Positions 8,097-14,710 of a stretch of DNA of 38,714 nucleotides are shown one piece after another. Source of the stretch: a virus; IMG/VR virus record IMGVR_UViG_3300042879_006171, positions 1 to 38,714 of that record; one strand, written 5' to 3'. Every line of letters starts with the position of its first letter. Within the stretch, counting starts at the first letter, position 1. The translations under genes were made by a program, and so were the position numbers. The notes below the pieces were generated by a model. That model was given only the letters and a program-made list of their open reading frames with translations. It was not told the DNA's origin and did no database searches.

Positions 8097-8629
8097 TGCG
8101 CCAGATCACCCGCATCGCGGTCCACCACACCGCCTCGGCCACCACCACCACGGCGGCCGAGGTGGAGCGGTGGCACCGTGCGCGCGGGTGGTCCGGCATC
8201 GGCTACCACGCGCTCATTCGGGAGACCGCGCTCGGCGCCTGGTGCGTCGAGCGGGGCCGCGCGGAGGAGCGGCCCGGCGCCCACGTCGCCGGGCACAACG
8301 CGGACTCCCTCGGCGTCGCGGTCGCCGGGGACTGGTCGGCGGGGCCCCCGCCGACGCCCGCGCTGGCGCTCCTGGGCGTCGTCTGCGCGGACTGGTGCCG
8401 CCGCTACGGCCTCGCCCCCGAGGCCATCCTCGGCCACGGGGAGCACTCCGGGGCCTCGACCGCATGCCCCGGGCAGACGCCCATCCCCTGGCTGCGGGCC
8501 CGCGTCGCGCAGCTCCTTGAGCTCCCGAGCGGAGACCTGGAGACGCGGCTCTGGTCCTCGGCCGAGCCGATCGAGCTCTCCACGCTGGCCGCCGCCCGCG
8601 CGGCTGCGGCCGCCCGCGGTGGCCGGTGA
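8096..8629 (+). CDS. Endolysin: N-acetylmuramoyl-L-alanine amidase (amidase_2 / T7 lysozyme-like, 177 aa)
   Basis: This enzyme cleaves the bond between N-acetylmuramic acid and L-alanine in peptidoglycan at host lysis. The amidase_2 signature is visible: an N-terminal strand ending in His-His (residues 10-11, IAVHHTAS), the motif WSGIGYHALI (residues 32-41), and the zinc pair His114 and Cys124 in ILGHGEHSGASTACPG. The catalytic domain covers about residues 1-145; the remainder is a short helical tail with no obvious cell-wall-binding module. There is no signal peptide, so it needs a holin or another exit path. The length matches single-domain phage amidases such as T7 lysozyme (about 150 residues). 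The next two genes are a membrane/coiled-coil protein and an overlapping small protein, together a lysis cassette. Confidence 0.9.
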   Translation: MRQITRIAVHHTASATTTTAAEVERWHRARGWSGIGYHALIRETALGAWCVERGRAEERPGAHVAGHNADSLGVAVAGDWSAGPPPTPALALLGVVCADWCRRYGLAPEAILGHGEHSGASTACPGQTPIPWLRARVAQLLELPSGDLETRLWSSAEPIELSTLAAARAAAAARGGR

Positions 8630-8931
8630 CCGACTGGCCGACGGCCGTCGCGGCGGGCGGCCTCCTGGTCGGCTGCCTGGCGGTGGCCCAGCGCGTCTGG
8701 GAGCTGTGGCGCCAGCTGCGGGCGCACACGGCCGCCCAGGTCCGCGAGGAGGTCCGCGTCGAGCAGCTCGCCGCGGAGGTGGCTTCGCTCCGTCTCTCCC
8801 AGCAGGGCCAGGCCCGCGAGCTCGCCGAGCTGCGCGCCGCCCTCGACGAGGTGTCCCATGTCCAGCACCCAGAGCTCGCCCGCATCCGGGCAAGTCTTGA
8901 CCGGATCGAGCAGCACGTCCACCCGCGCTGA
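8626..8931 (+). CDS. Membrane-anchored coiled-coil protein, lysis cassette (101 aa)
   Basis: The GTG start overlaps the amidase stop (GTGA). Residues about 5-25 form a hydrophobic segment (AVAAGGLLVGCLAVAQ) suited to one membrane span, followed by a long charged helix with heptad character to the end. One N-terminal membrane span plus a coiled coil is the shape of an inner-membrane spanin (Rz type) and of some holin-like proteins. Position right after the endolysin supports a lysis role. Spanin would imply a Gram-negative host, but a matching outer-membrane lipoprotein is not clear here. Confidence 0.5.
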   Translation: MTDWPTAVAAGGLLVGCLAVAQRVWELWRQLRAHTAAQVREEVRVEQLAAEVASLRLSQQGQARELAELRAALDEVSHVQHPELARIRASLDRIEQHVHPR

Positions 8932-9061
8932 GCAGGCGCAGGCCATCCGCGGCGCGATCGCCGACGCCCGCGAGGCCGTCGGCCGGGTCGCCGCGTCGCA
9001 GGCCCGCGTGGCCGTCATCCTCGGCGCCGCGGCCACCGTGGCCGCTCACGGAGGGCAGTGA
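8858..9061 (+). CDS. Hypothetical protein overlapping the coiled-coil gene (67 aa)
   Basis: This reading frame starts at an ATG preceded by GAGGTG and overlaps the previous gene by 74 bases in another frame, a layout seen in Rz/Rz1 spanin pairs. However, the product has no lipobox cysteine. It begins Ser/Thr-rich and ends with a mildly hydrophobic helix (VAVILGAAATVAA). It may be a small membrane protein of the lysis cassette. The stop overlaps the next start. The start and function are uncertain. Confidence 0.45.
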   Translation: MSSTQSSPASGQVLTGSSSTSTRAEQAQAIRGAIADAREAVGRVAASQARVAVILGAAATVAAHGGQ

Positions 9062-9402
9062 TGGGAGAGCACATCGAAGACGCGGGCGTCGAGGCCCGCC
9101 GCAGCCTGCCGCCCGCCCGCCTCCTGCTCGGGTGGCGGCTGTGGGCCGGAAGCGGCCGCAGCCCGGCGGGCCCCCGCTGGCACGCCGCGGCCCACGACAC
9201 CGAGCTGCTCCCCGTCGGCACCCGCGCCGCGGTGGAGGACCTCCTGCGCCAGGGCGCCTACGCCGCGGCCCGCGCCGAGATCATGGCCTCCCCGGCCGCG
9301 GCGGCGCTCACCAGGATCGAGGGCGTGATGACCGGCCTCGGCTACGCCGACCCGTGGGCGGTCATCGCGGCGGCCTGGGACCGGACGCTCCCGGCCGGCT
9401 GA
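9061..9402 (+). CDS. Hypothetical protein, last gene of rightward late operon (113 aa)
   Basis: The ATG at 9061 is preceded by GGAGG at good spacing; an in-frame GTG three bases earlier overlaps the previous stop but sits too close to that site. The protein is alanine- and arginine-rich and mostly helical, with tryptophans at both ends and no membrane span. No family recognised. Its end overlaps the convergent minus-strand gene at 9362-9613 by 41 bases. Confidence 0.5.
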   Translation: MGEHIEDAGVEARRSLPPARLLLGWRLWAGSGRSPAGPRWHAAAHDTELLPVGTRAAVEDLLRQGAYAAARAEIMASPAAAALTRIEGVMTGLGYADPWAVIAAAWDRTLPAG

Positions 9403-9613
9403 GCCGGCCGATCACGACGCCCGCGGCGAGGGCCGCGCAGGCGATCGCCCACCACGCCCTCCGGCCGCGGGATGCCCGCAGCGCCAGGAGGGCGACGTCC
9501 ACCGCGAGGGCCAACTCGTCGAGGCTCGGGGCGTCGGCGCGCGCGATGTGGCCGCGCACCCGGCGGAGGGCGACGGCCAGGAGCAGGTGCTCGACGTCGT
9601 CGAGGAGGCGCAC
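9362..9613 (-). CDS. Small membrane protein (83 aa)
   Basis: The only usable start is GTG at 9613. The first 50 residues are an amphipathic helical region (LLDDVEHLLLAV, then ALAVDVALLALRAS). A single strongly hydrophobic segment (AWWAIACAALAAGVVIG) lies near residues 53-69, followed by a basic tail, which suggests one membrane span. It converges on and overlaps the late plus-strand operon. Function unknown; lysis, exclusion or a minor lysogen function are all possible. The strong hairpin upstream (9696-9715) may separate it from the leftward operon. It may not be a real gene. Confidence 0.4.
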   Translation of the reverse strand: MRLLDDVEHLLLAVALRRVRGHIARADAPSLDELALAVDVALLALRASRGRRAWWAIACAALAAGVVIGRLSRPGASGPRPPR

Positions 9614-9695
9614 GACTTCCCCGGGCGTGCGGCCCCCCGGGCGTCGATGACGCCCTGGTGCCTCCGTCGCCGCCCGGGGGGCTCTGGGGAGCGTA

Positions 9696-9715
9696 CCGCG
9701 GCCCGGGGGCCGCGG
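9696..9715. terminator. Perfect 9-bp hairpin, terminator candidate
   Basis: CCGCGGCCC and GGGCCGCGG form a perfect 9-bp stem around a GG centre. It begins 4 bases past the stop codon of the minus-strand gene ending at 9720, where a leftward terminator would lie. There is no T-tract on either side, as is common in very GC-rich genomes, so it may act as a Rho-independent-like structure, a pause site or an RNA-end protector. Confidence 0.45.
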
Positions 9716-9719
9716 CAGC

Positions 9720-9977
9720 TCAGCGCAAGCAGAAGGGCAGCGCCGCCCCGGCGATGGCGAGCAGCAGCCCGTAGACCGCCGACCGCGTGATCCAGGAGCG
9801 TGCCCAGCGCACGTCCTCCGCGATCTGCCGCTGCAGCGTCAGCTGCTCTTCGTGCGCGTCGCGCAGCTCGCGCAGCTTGATCAGCACCAGGTCCTCCGCC
9901 GAGGCGGGGGCGCTCGCGATCGGCTTGTCGCCGCCCGCGTCCTTGATCATCTTCCTGACTTCGTCAGCTCCAGCCAT
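9720..9977 (-). CDS. XhlA-like coiled-coil protein with C-terminal membrane span (85 aa)
   Basis: The ATG is preceded by GGAGGG. The protein has a polar N-terminus, then a coiled-coil-like helix (LVLIKLRELRDAHEEQLTLQ), and a single C-terminal hydrophobic segment (AVYGLLLAIAGAALPFCL) that runs to the end. This layout resembles phage XhlA-type haemolysin/holin-accessory proteins, which are about 80-90 residues. Unlike those, it lies on the strand opposite the endolysin. Family assignment is by shape only. Confidence 0.5.
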   Translation of the reverse strand: MAGADEVRKMIKDAGGDKPIASAPASAEDLVLIKLRELRDAHEEQLTLQRQIAEDVRWARSWITRSAVYGLLLAIAGAALPFCLR

Positions 9978-10023
9978 GTGCCCTCCAGGCGGAGAGGCCC
10001 TAACGGGCCCCCGGCTGGGTCGG

Positions 10024-10482
10024 CTACCTCGCGGCCCGATCGAGGACGGCGAGGGCCCAGGCGTCGAGGTCCACCCCCGCCGCCCGCGCAGCGGCCCGGC
10101 AGCGCTGCTCGAGCTCGCGGTCGAGCACCAGCACCAAGCTGCGCCGCGGCCGACCGCCGGGGCCCCCGGGCCCGATGCCCATCGTCCGGCCGAGGTGGCG
10201 GGCGTCCGCCGTCCCGAGGCCGATGGCGGCCGCGGCCTCCGGCCAGGTCGCGCCGGCCTCGAGCTGGGCGCGGAGGGCCCCCGGGTCGCCGCGGATGCGG
10301 CGCCAGTGCACCGGCGGGTGCGTGCCGGGGGGCACGCGGGCCCAGACGATCGTCTGCGCGTCGTCGAGCCAGGCGACGTCGATGCCGTCGCCGGACGTGC
10401 CCAGGGCAGCGCAGAGCTCCAGGCGCGCGGCCTGCAGCGGGGCCTCGCCGAAGCGCGCGGCGAGGGTGCGGAGGTGGATCAC
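10024..10482 (-). CDS. Hypothetical, possible DNA-binding protein (152 aa)
   Basis: The start is the GTG overlapping the upstream gene's stop (GTGA); the frame is open further upstream only as a shadow. Residues about 88-112 (ATWPEAAAAIGLGTADARHL) look like a helix-turn-helix of the kind that reads conserved repeats in DNA. The C-terminal 40 residues (SLVLVLDRELEQRCRAAARA) resemble the helical end of small ribbon-helix-helix or resolvase-like proteins. I do not recognise a family. It is translationally coupled to the 157-residue protein before it. Confidence 0.5.
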   Translation of the reverse strand: MIHLRTLAARFGEAPLQAARLELCAALGTSGDGIDVAWLDDAQTIVWARVPPGTHPPVHWRRIRGDPGALRAQLEAGATWPEAAAAIGLGTADARHLGRTMGIGPGGPGGRPRRSLVLVLDRELEQRCRAAARAAGVDLDAWALAVLDRAAR

Positions 10483-10952
10483 GAGGCCATCCGGTCGTGG
10501 GAGGTGGACACCCGGCGCACCTCGGCGTCGGGGAACAGGTGGGCGTTGGTGTAGGCGCGGAGCAGCCAGCTGCGCTGGTAGACGTCGCTCCGCAGCGCCC
10601 AGCGGTACGGCTCCTGCCAGCGCCAGCGGCCGGGAGCCTGGTCCCAGAGGCGACCGGGCCGGCCGGACCGTCCGCGGGCCCGCCCGTGGACGTAGGCGCC
10701 GCCGGGGGGCGCGATGTCGCGGAGCCAGCGGCTGATCTCCGCGGGCGGGCGGGGGTCGAAGGCCAGCACGTGCAGGTGAGCGACGACCGGCATCCGGACC
10801 GCGAGGTCCGGCCGGCCCCTCGGCATGAGCGCCACCGACCAGTCGATCGGGTAGCGCTCCGGGTCGCCCTGGCCAGAGCGCGCGGCCTCGAGGCCAAGGT
10901 CCCACTCCGGGTCGCGGCCCCGGAGGTGGGCCATCGCGGCCTCAGCCGACAC
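10479..10952 (-). CDS. Hypothetical protein with His-hydrophobic-His motif (157 aa)
   Basis: The GTG start at 10952 overlaps the preceding gene by 11 bases and has GAGGG upstream; an ATG six codons later is possible. The protein is Trp- and Arg-rich. Residues about 58-64 read AHLHVLAF, a His-Leu-His triad on a beta strand as in HUH endonucleases (Rep, relaxase, IS200-type transposase). Tyrosines lie 30 and 60 residues later (AYVHG; VYQRSWLLRAY), but the lysine-bearing motif III of Rep proteins is not evident. I would not assign an HUH function on this alone. Confidence 0.55.
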   Translation of the reverse strand: MSAEAAMAHLRGRDPEWDLGLEAARSGQGDPERYPIDWSVALMPRGRPDLAVRMPVVAHLHVLAFDPRPPAEISRWLRDIAPPGGAYVHGRARGRSGRPGRLWDQAPGRWRWQEPYRWALRSDVYQRSWLLRAYTNAHLFPDAEVRRVSTSHDRMAS

Positions 10953-11148
10953 GCCAGCCCTCGGGCAGCTCGTCGAGCTCGTCTTCGTCGACGTGCACCG
11001 TGACCGCGATGCGCTCGCGGTCCGGGTCGGCCCAGCGGGCGGCGAGGCCCTCCAGGCCCAGGGCCTCGGCGAGCTCCGCGGCGGCGGCAGAGAGCATGTC
11101 GTCGTGGTCGTCGAAGCGGTCGGCGATGGTCGTGAACGTCGTGGGCAT
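10942..11148 (-). CDS. Small acidic hypothetical protein (68 aa)
   Basis: The start chosen is the ATG giving MPTTFTTIADRFDD, preceded by GAGGTG; an upstream GTG in frame lacks a site. The product is acidic, with alternating strand-like ends (IAVTVHVDEDELDEL) and an Asp-rich helix. It begins with the same MPTT as the gene at 11605, and both starts sit in similar base contexts. No family is recognised. Small acidic phage proteins of this kind often bind host proteins or mimic DNA; that is only a general possibility. Confidence 0.5.
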   Translation of the reverse strand: MPTTFTTIADRFDDHDDMLSAAAAELAEALGLEGLAARWADPDRERIAVTVHVDEDELDELPEGWRVG

Positions 11149-11183
11149 GCGGCACCTCAACTCTCAGGGAATCGTTACAGGTT

Positions 11184-11210
11184 GCCCCGCCGGCACCGCG
11201 CCGGCGGGGC
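11184..11210. terminator. Perfect 11-bp hairpin, terminator-like
   Basis: GCCCCGCCGGC and GCCGGCGGGGC form a perfect 11-bp stem with a 5-base loop, the strongest short hairpin I noticed in the window. It lies between two minus-strand genes, 24 bases past the stop of the upstream one (11234). There is no T-tract; on the minus strand a pyrimidine-rich stretch precedes it. It could attenuate leftward transcription after the integrase region. Confidence 0.55.
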
Positions 11211-11233
11211 GGGAAAGAAGAGGGGGTCGTGGC

Positions 11234-11605
11234 TCAGACGGCCACCGTCCAGCCGCGCGCCTTGACCTCCTGCTCGGCGTCGGCCAGGGCGGCGTCGTTG
11301 AAGCCGTGCGGGCGGGTGGGGCCGGTCCACAGAACGTGGCCGTTGCGGGCCTTGAGCACGCCGTGGCAGCCGAAGTTCTGTCCGACGGGCTCGACGCTGA
11401 TGCGCACGGTGCGCGACGGCTGCCAGCCGGCCTCCCGCCGGGCGCGCGCGATCTGGCGGGGCGTGAGGCTGTGGTTGATCGTGAAGTGGCCGGCGATGTC
11501 GTCCCAGACGCGCACGGTGCCATCGGAGTCCACGGTGGCCTGGTAGATGCCGCGCTCGGAGGTGAAGGCGTTGCGGACGGTGACGGTGTCGGAGGTGGTG
11601 GGCAT
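11234..11605 (-). CDS. Hypothetical protein, 123 aa
   Basis: The ATG is preceded by AGGAG. The N-terminal half has alternating strand-like segments (TVRNAFTSERGIYQATVDSD, GTVRVWDDIAGHF), and the middle has a helix (TPRQIARARREAGW) resembling a short helix-turn-helix. It is the first gene downstream of the integrase in the leftward direction, across a 341-base gene-free region. No family recognised. It could be a lysogen-expressed protein with its own promoter. Confidence 0.55.
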   Translation of the reverse strand: MPTTSDTVTVRNAFTSERGIYQATVDSDGTVRVWDDIAGHFTINHSLTPRQIARARREAGWQPSRTVRISVEPVGQNFGCHGVLKARNGHVLWTGPTRPHGFNDAALADAEQEVKARGWTVAV

Positions 11606-11946
11606 CGGGCACTCCTGAGGGGCCGGCGGGGGAGGTGCTGAGGAGCCAGCGCCGCCGGACACCCACCATGTACCCGGGCCCCCGCGCGCCCGCACCAAGT
11701 TTCCGCGGGAACCTGAAAGAATGGCGGGCGCGCGCAAGCGGGCGCGCGCCGGTGCGCCGGGCGCCACCCCTACCCGGTAGGGGCGCCGGCCAGGAAGCCC
11801 TACCGCTGGGCCGCCCAGGCGCTACCGGTCGCGGCGTGGTGTGCGTGCTGGTGCTGGTTCTCGCCGGTTGTCGCAGTACGCCCGCTACTACGAGCACCCG
11901 CGCGGGGCCGGCGTTCTCGCCGACCGGTAGGGGCAGCCGGTAAGGG
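11606..11946. other. Gene-free region beside integrase, candidate attP
   Basis: This 341-base stretch holds no convincing gene, is adjacent to the integrase stop and is the largest gene-free segment here. It contains a 17-bp palindrome (11767-11783), further CTACCG/CGGTAG motifs at 11799-11804, 11822-11827 and 11925-11930, and an interrupted palindrome TTCCGCGGGAA (11701-11711). Phage attachment sites usually sit next to int and carry clustered integrase arm sites, so this is the best attP candidate. The core cannot be named without the host junctions. A plus-strand frame ending at 11943 carries a lipobox-like segment (VLVLAGC) but has no ribosome binding site. Confidence 0.45.
11767..11783. 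repeat. 17-bp palindrome CCCCTACC-C-GGTAGGGG
   Basis: The two 8-base arms are perfect around one central C. Related sequences occur at 11798-11805 (CCCTACCG), 11821-11829 (GCTACCGGT) and 11923-11933 (ACCGGTAGGGG), so GGTAGGG-type words recur in the gene-free region beside the integrase. Likely integrase arm or core binding, or a regulator site. Confidence 0.5.
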
Positions 11947-13041
11947 TCAGCGGCGGGGCCGCAGCGGCAGCACCTGGCCGGCCGGGGCCTCTCCGAGCTG
12001 CACCCGGCCGACGGCGGCGACCAGGTCGGAGGCCTGCACCCGGCGGTAGTGCGCGAGCATTACCGACGGGGAGTGGCCGAGGAGGGCGGCGGCGGTGGCG
12101 ATGTCGACGCCCGAGCGGGCGAGCTGGTCGACCGCCAGGCGCCGCATGCCGTGCACGCTGAAGGGCTCGACCTCGCAGGCGAGGCAGGCTTCGCGCAGGT
12201 GCGCGTGCACCCGCCGCGGGCGCGCCAGGTGGCCCGTCCACGGCGGGGCTGCCTCGATCGCGGCGCGGGCTGCCCGGGGCAGCGGGAGGCGGCGCGTGCC
12301 GGTCTTGCCGCGCAGGGTGATCCAGCCGGGGGCCGTGGCGAGGTCCACGTCGCCGAGCTGCAGCGCGGCGACCTCGCCCACCCGCGCGCCCAGCGCCCAG
12401 GCGAGCCGCAGCGCCAGCCCCGCACGGGACGATCGCTGCTCCACAAGCTCGACCACGCGCTGAACCTCGTGGGGTTCTGGCGTCCGCCGCTCGGACGGCG
12501 GCACAGCCAGGCGCACGGGGGGCAGGTCGGCCGCGTCGACGAGGCCCACCCCGTGGCCCCAGCGCCAGGCCATGCGCACGATCAGCAGGACCTGCGCGGT
12601 GGCCCGGGGCCCGCGGCCGCTGCGATCGCGGAGCTCTTCGAGAGTCCGGGCGCCGACCCGGTCGAGCAGCACCGCGCCGACAACAGCGGCCGCCCGGCGG
12701 GCGTTGTCGACGTAGTGGGCGAGGGTCGCAGGGCGCAGGTCCCGCCGCGCCTCCTGGGCGCCAGCCCAGCACTCCAGGAGGTCTCCCAGCGTGGCCACCG
12801 GCGGCGCGGCGGGCGGGCCTCCGACCTGCAGATGCAGGCCTTCGGCGAGCAGAAGGGCCGCCCGCTGGACGGCCTCCCCCTGCGGGATGCGCTCCCCCCG
12901 GACCCGCGCCAGCGAGCGCGTGGACATCCGCCCGCGCTCGCCCTCCGGGTACCACTCGACCCGCCAGCGGTAGGCGGGCCCGTCGCCGGCGATGGCGCGA
13001 AGGCGGAGGGGGCCGAGGTCGACGACGGGGCGGGAGGGCAT
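11947..13041 (-). CDS. int: Tyrosine recombinase (phage integrase, 364 aa)
   Basis: Catalyses site-specific recombination between phage attP and host attB, forming a 3'-phosphotyrosine intermediate. The catalytic set is complete and well spaced: Arg220 (WALGARVGEVAAL), Lys246 (LRGKTGTRR), His297-x-x-Arg300 (VHGMRRLAVDQL), His323 (LLGHS) and nucleophile Tyr332 (AHYRRV). A core-binding domain covers about residues 83-170 and an N-terminal region of about 80 residues could bind arm sites. The length is usual for the family. The ATG is preceded by GGAGCTGACCCCC. It is the last conserved gene of the leftward operon, 28 bases after the kinase-like gene, and next to the candidate attP. It shows the phage is temperate. 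Confidence 0.95.
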   Translation of the reverse strand: MPSRPVVDLGPLRLRAIAGDGPAYRWRVEWYPEGERGRMSTRSLARVRGERIPQGEAVQRAALLLAEGLHLQVGGPPAAPPVATLGDLLECWAGAQEARRDLRPATLAHYVDNARRAAAVVGAVLLDRVGARTLEELRDRSGRGPRATAQVLLIVRMAWRWGHGVGLVDAADLPPVRLAVPPSERRTPEPHEVQRVVELVEQRSSRAGLALRLAWALGARVGEVAALQLGDVDLATAPGWITLRGKTGTRRLPLPRAARAAIEAAPPWTGHLARPRRVHAHLREACLACEVEPFSVHGMRRLAVDQLARSGVDIATAAALLGHSPSVMLAHYRRVQASDLVAAVGRVQLGEAPAGQVLPLRPRR

Positions 13042-13069
13042 GGGGGTCAGCTCCGGGCGGGCGCGATCG

Positions 13070-13771
13070 CTATCGCAGGCGCTGCGATCGCAGCCCGCGG
13101 CGCCAGGCGGGCGCGGCGGCGAAGATCAGGCCGCGGACGGCGGCGGCGAGGTCGTCGGTGGGCCGGGTGCCGTCGAGGACGTGCACCCCGGGCAGCTCCC
13201 CAGCCAGCCGGAGGTAGGCCTCGCGGACCGGGGCGAGGTCCGTGCCGCGGTCTTCGTCGAGGCGGTCCCAGGCGGCCGCGCGGGCTCGCCGCCGCTCGGC
13301 CGCGAGCTCGACGGGGACGTCGAGGATCACGGTGACCGAGCCGGGCGGGATGAGCGCGAGCAGCTGGTCGCGGATGACCGCGTGCGGGCGCTGGTACGCG
13401 CACGTGGACAGCGGACCGCGGTCGTGGAACTGCACGGTCACCCAGCCCGGAGCCTCGGTGTCCGCGCGCTCGTCGATGGGCGACAGGAGGTGGAAGGCGC
13501 CGCAGAAGTCGAGGAGGTGCGCGACCGCGCGGGAATCCGGCCCAGGGTGGATCAGCCCCGCCAGCTTCAAGCACCTCGCGAAGTCGCGGCTGGGCCAGCT
13601 GCGGGGCCCGTTGAACCAGCTGCAGGCGATGCGCGACTCCACGGGCCATGCCCAGGGGTACAGGCGCTTGATCAGGGTGCTCTTGCCCGCCCCGTCGATG
13701 CCCTCGACGTAGACGGGGAGCGGGAGGCCGGGGCGCTCGGGCTGGGGGGTGTCCGGGTGCCAGGTGATCAT
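13070..13771 (-). CDS. Thymidylate kinase-like nucleotide kinase (233 aa)
   Basis: Likely phosphorylates a deoxynucleoside monophosphate, usually dTMP to dTDP. A P-loop lies at residues 24-32 (GIDGAGKST), the DR motif with the thymidylate kinase context at residues 117-127 (DRGPLSTCAYQ), and a lid-like Arg-rich segment follows (AERRRARAAAW). A strand ILDVPVELA comes just before, as in the family. The length is near the usual 200-230. The start is the ATG directly after GGAGCTGACG, in which TGA is also the stop of the upstream excisionase-like gene. A supply of nucleotides for phage replication, or a modified-base pathway, are both possible. Substrate unproven. Confidence 0.85.
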   Translation of the reverse strand: MITWHPDTPQPERPGLPLPVYVEGIDGAGKSTLIKRLYPWAWPVESRIACSWFNGPRSWPSRDFARCLKLAGLIHPGPDSRAVAHLLDFCGAFHLLSPIDERADTEAPGWVTVQFHDRGPLSTCAYQRPHAVIRDQLLALIPPGSVTVILDVPVELAAERRRARAAAWDRLDEDRGTDLAPVREAYLRLAGELPGVHVLDGTRPTDDLAAAVRGLIFAAAPAWRRGLRSQRLR

Positions 13772-13773
13772 CG

Positions 13774-14028
13774 TCAGCTCCGAAGGGCCCGACGGGGCCC
13801 GGTCCAGGTGCGGGTGGCGGGGGCCGCGGCGGGGGCCGCGACTCCGAAGACGGCGTCCGAGACGTCCCCCCAGCGCCACAGCCGGGCCCGCCCGGGCCGC
13901 GCGACCGGGAGCCCGGCGAGGAGCTCGAAGGCGCGCTCGGAGCCCACGTGCAGCTCGGCCTTCACGCGGGCCAAGGTGACCATGGAATCGCGGGTCAGGG
14001 GCGCGGGCGGGGGTGCGGGGCGGGGCAT
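13774..14028 (-). CDS. Excisionase-like / small HTH DNA-binding protein (84 aa)
   Basis: Residues about 16-60 resemble the winged helix-turn-helix of phage excisionases and terminase-associated MerR-type proteins: VTLARVKAELHVGSERAFELL, then a turn and the wing-like LWRWGDVSDAVFG. A Pro/Ala-rich ends both sides. It sits just before the kinase and integrase on the leftward transcript, where a recombination directionality factor is often found. The region in front of it carries clustered GTTTCC repeats that it may bind. An alternative start is the ATG at 13983 (MVTLARVKAEL). Its stop TGA lies inside the GGAGCTGAC start signal of the kinase gene. Confidence 0.55.
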   Translation of the reverse strand: MPRPAPPPAPLTRDSMVTLARVKAELHVGSERAFELLAGLPVARPGRARLWRWGDVSDAVFGVAAPAAAPATRTWTGPRRALRS

Positions 14029-14212
14029 GGGCGGGGTCCTCGTCGCCGGTGGATGCGTTTCCAGGTCGTGGAAACCGCGTCTGAGGATGGTGAGGAAGTC
14101 GAGAATGCCGTTGCCGTCGACGTGGAAGAAGACGGCGGGCAGGAATTGCCGTTGCCATCGCGTTTCCCGGCGATGGCGGCGGTTTCCACGGTCCGGGAAA
14201 CCGTGGAGGAGG
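14029..14212. promoter_or_regulatory. Intergenic cluster of GTTTCC inverted repeats
   Basis: In 184 bases there are five GTTTCC-type half sites: GTTTCCA 14057-14063, its inverse TGGAAAC 14069-14075, GTTTCCC 14162-14168, GTTTCCA 14182-14188 and the inverse GGGAAAC 14195-14201. Two convergent pairs form near-palindromes of 19 and 20 bases. The region is also less GC-rich than its surroundings. It divides the leftward operon in front of the excisionase-like gene, and one more GTTTCC occurs beside the integrase (11699-11704). It may be an operator/promoter for the xis-int segment, excisionase sites, or a small origin. Confidence 0.5.
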
Positions 14213-14710
14213 TCAGGTGCTGGTGCCCGGTCCCTCGAACGGCACCAGTGGCGTGCTGCCCTTCACGTACAGCGGGTGCCGCGGCTGCCCGCCCTGCGTG
14301 AGCCCCAGGTGCAGGAGCGGAACCTCCGTCGCCCGGGCCAGCTCGAGAACGAGGCGCACGCGGTCGGGACAGCGCGAGCCGTGCGACCCCCAGCCAAGCA
14401 CGACGGCAGCGGACGTACGGCACAGCTCCGTGATCGCGGCGTCCGCCAGGTCCGGGTCGCCCAGGCGCTGAGCCTCTGGGGCCGCCCAGAGCGCCGCGGG
14501 GTCGGTGGCCCGCAGCGGGTACAGGTTCGCGACCCGCAGGCCGCTGGCGCCCCAGCTTCGCGAGAACGCGAACACCCGGCGGATGGTGGGATCATCGCGA
14601 TCGACGTCCGCGGTGGACGGGTTCAGCATGATCCAGCCCAGGATGTTGACCGCGCGCGTGGGCGGCAGCAGACGATCGAGGTGGTAGCGGTAGAGGCCGG
14701 CGGGCGTCAT
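14213..14710 (-). CDS. DUF1643 domain protein (165 aa)
   Basis: The family is recognised by the motif string LGWIMLNPSTADVDRDDPTIRRV followed by FSRSWGASGLRVANLYPLRATDP (shown here in part) and the later GWGSHGS. The whole chain fits one DUF1643 domain, typical length about 160 residues. The family's biochemical role is not established; it is frequent in phages and plasmids. The ATG overlaps the upstream stop (ATGA). Downstream comes the regulatory repeat cluster. A role in nucleotide or base metabolism would fit the kinase and ASCH neighbours but is speculation. Confidence 0.85.
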   Translation of the reverse strand: MTPAGLYRYHLDRLLPPTRAVNILGWIMLNPSTADVDRDDPTIRRVFAFSRSWGASGLRVANLYPLRATDPAALWAAPEAQRLGDPDLADAAITELCRTSAAVVLGWGSHGSRCPDRVRLVLELARATEVPLLHLGLTQGGQPRHPLYVKGSTPLVPFEGPGTST

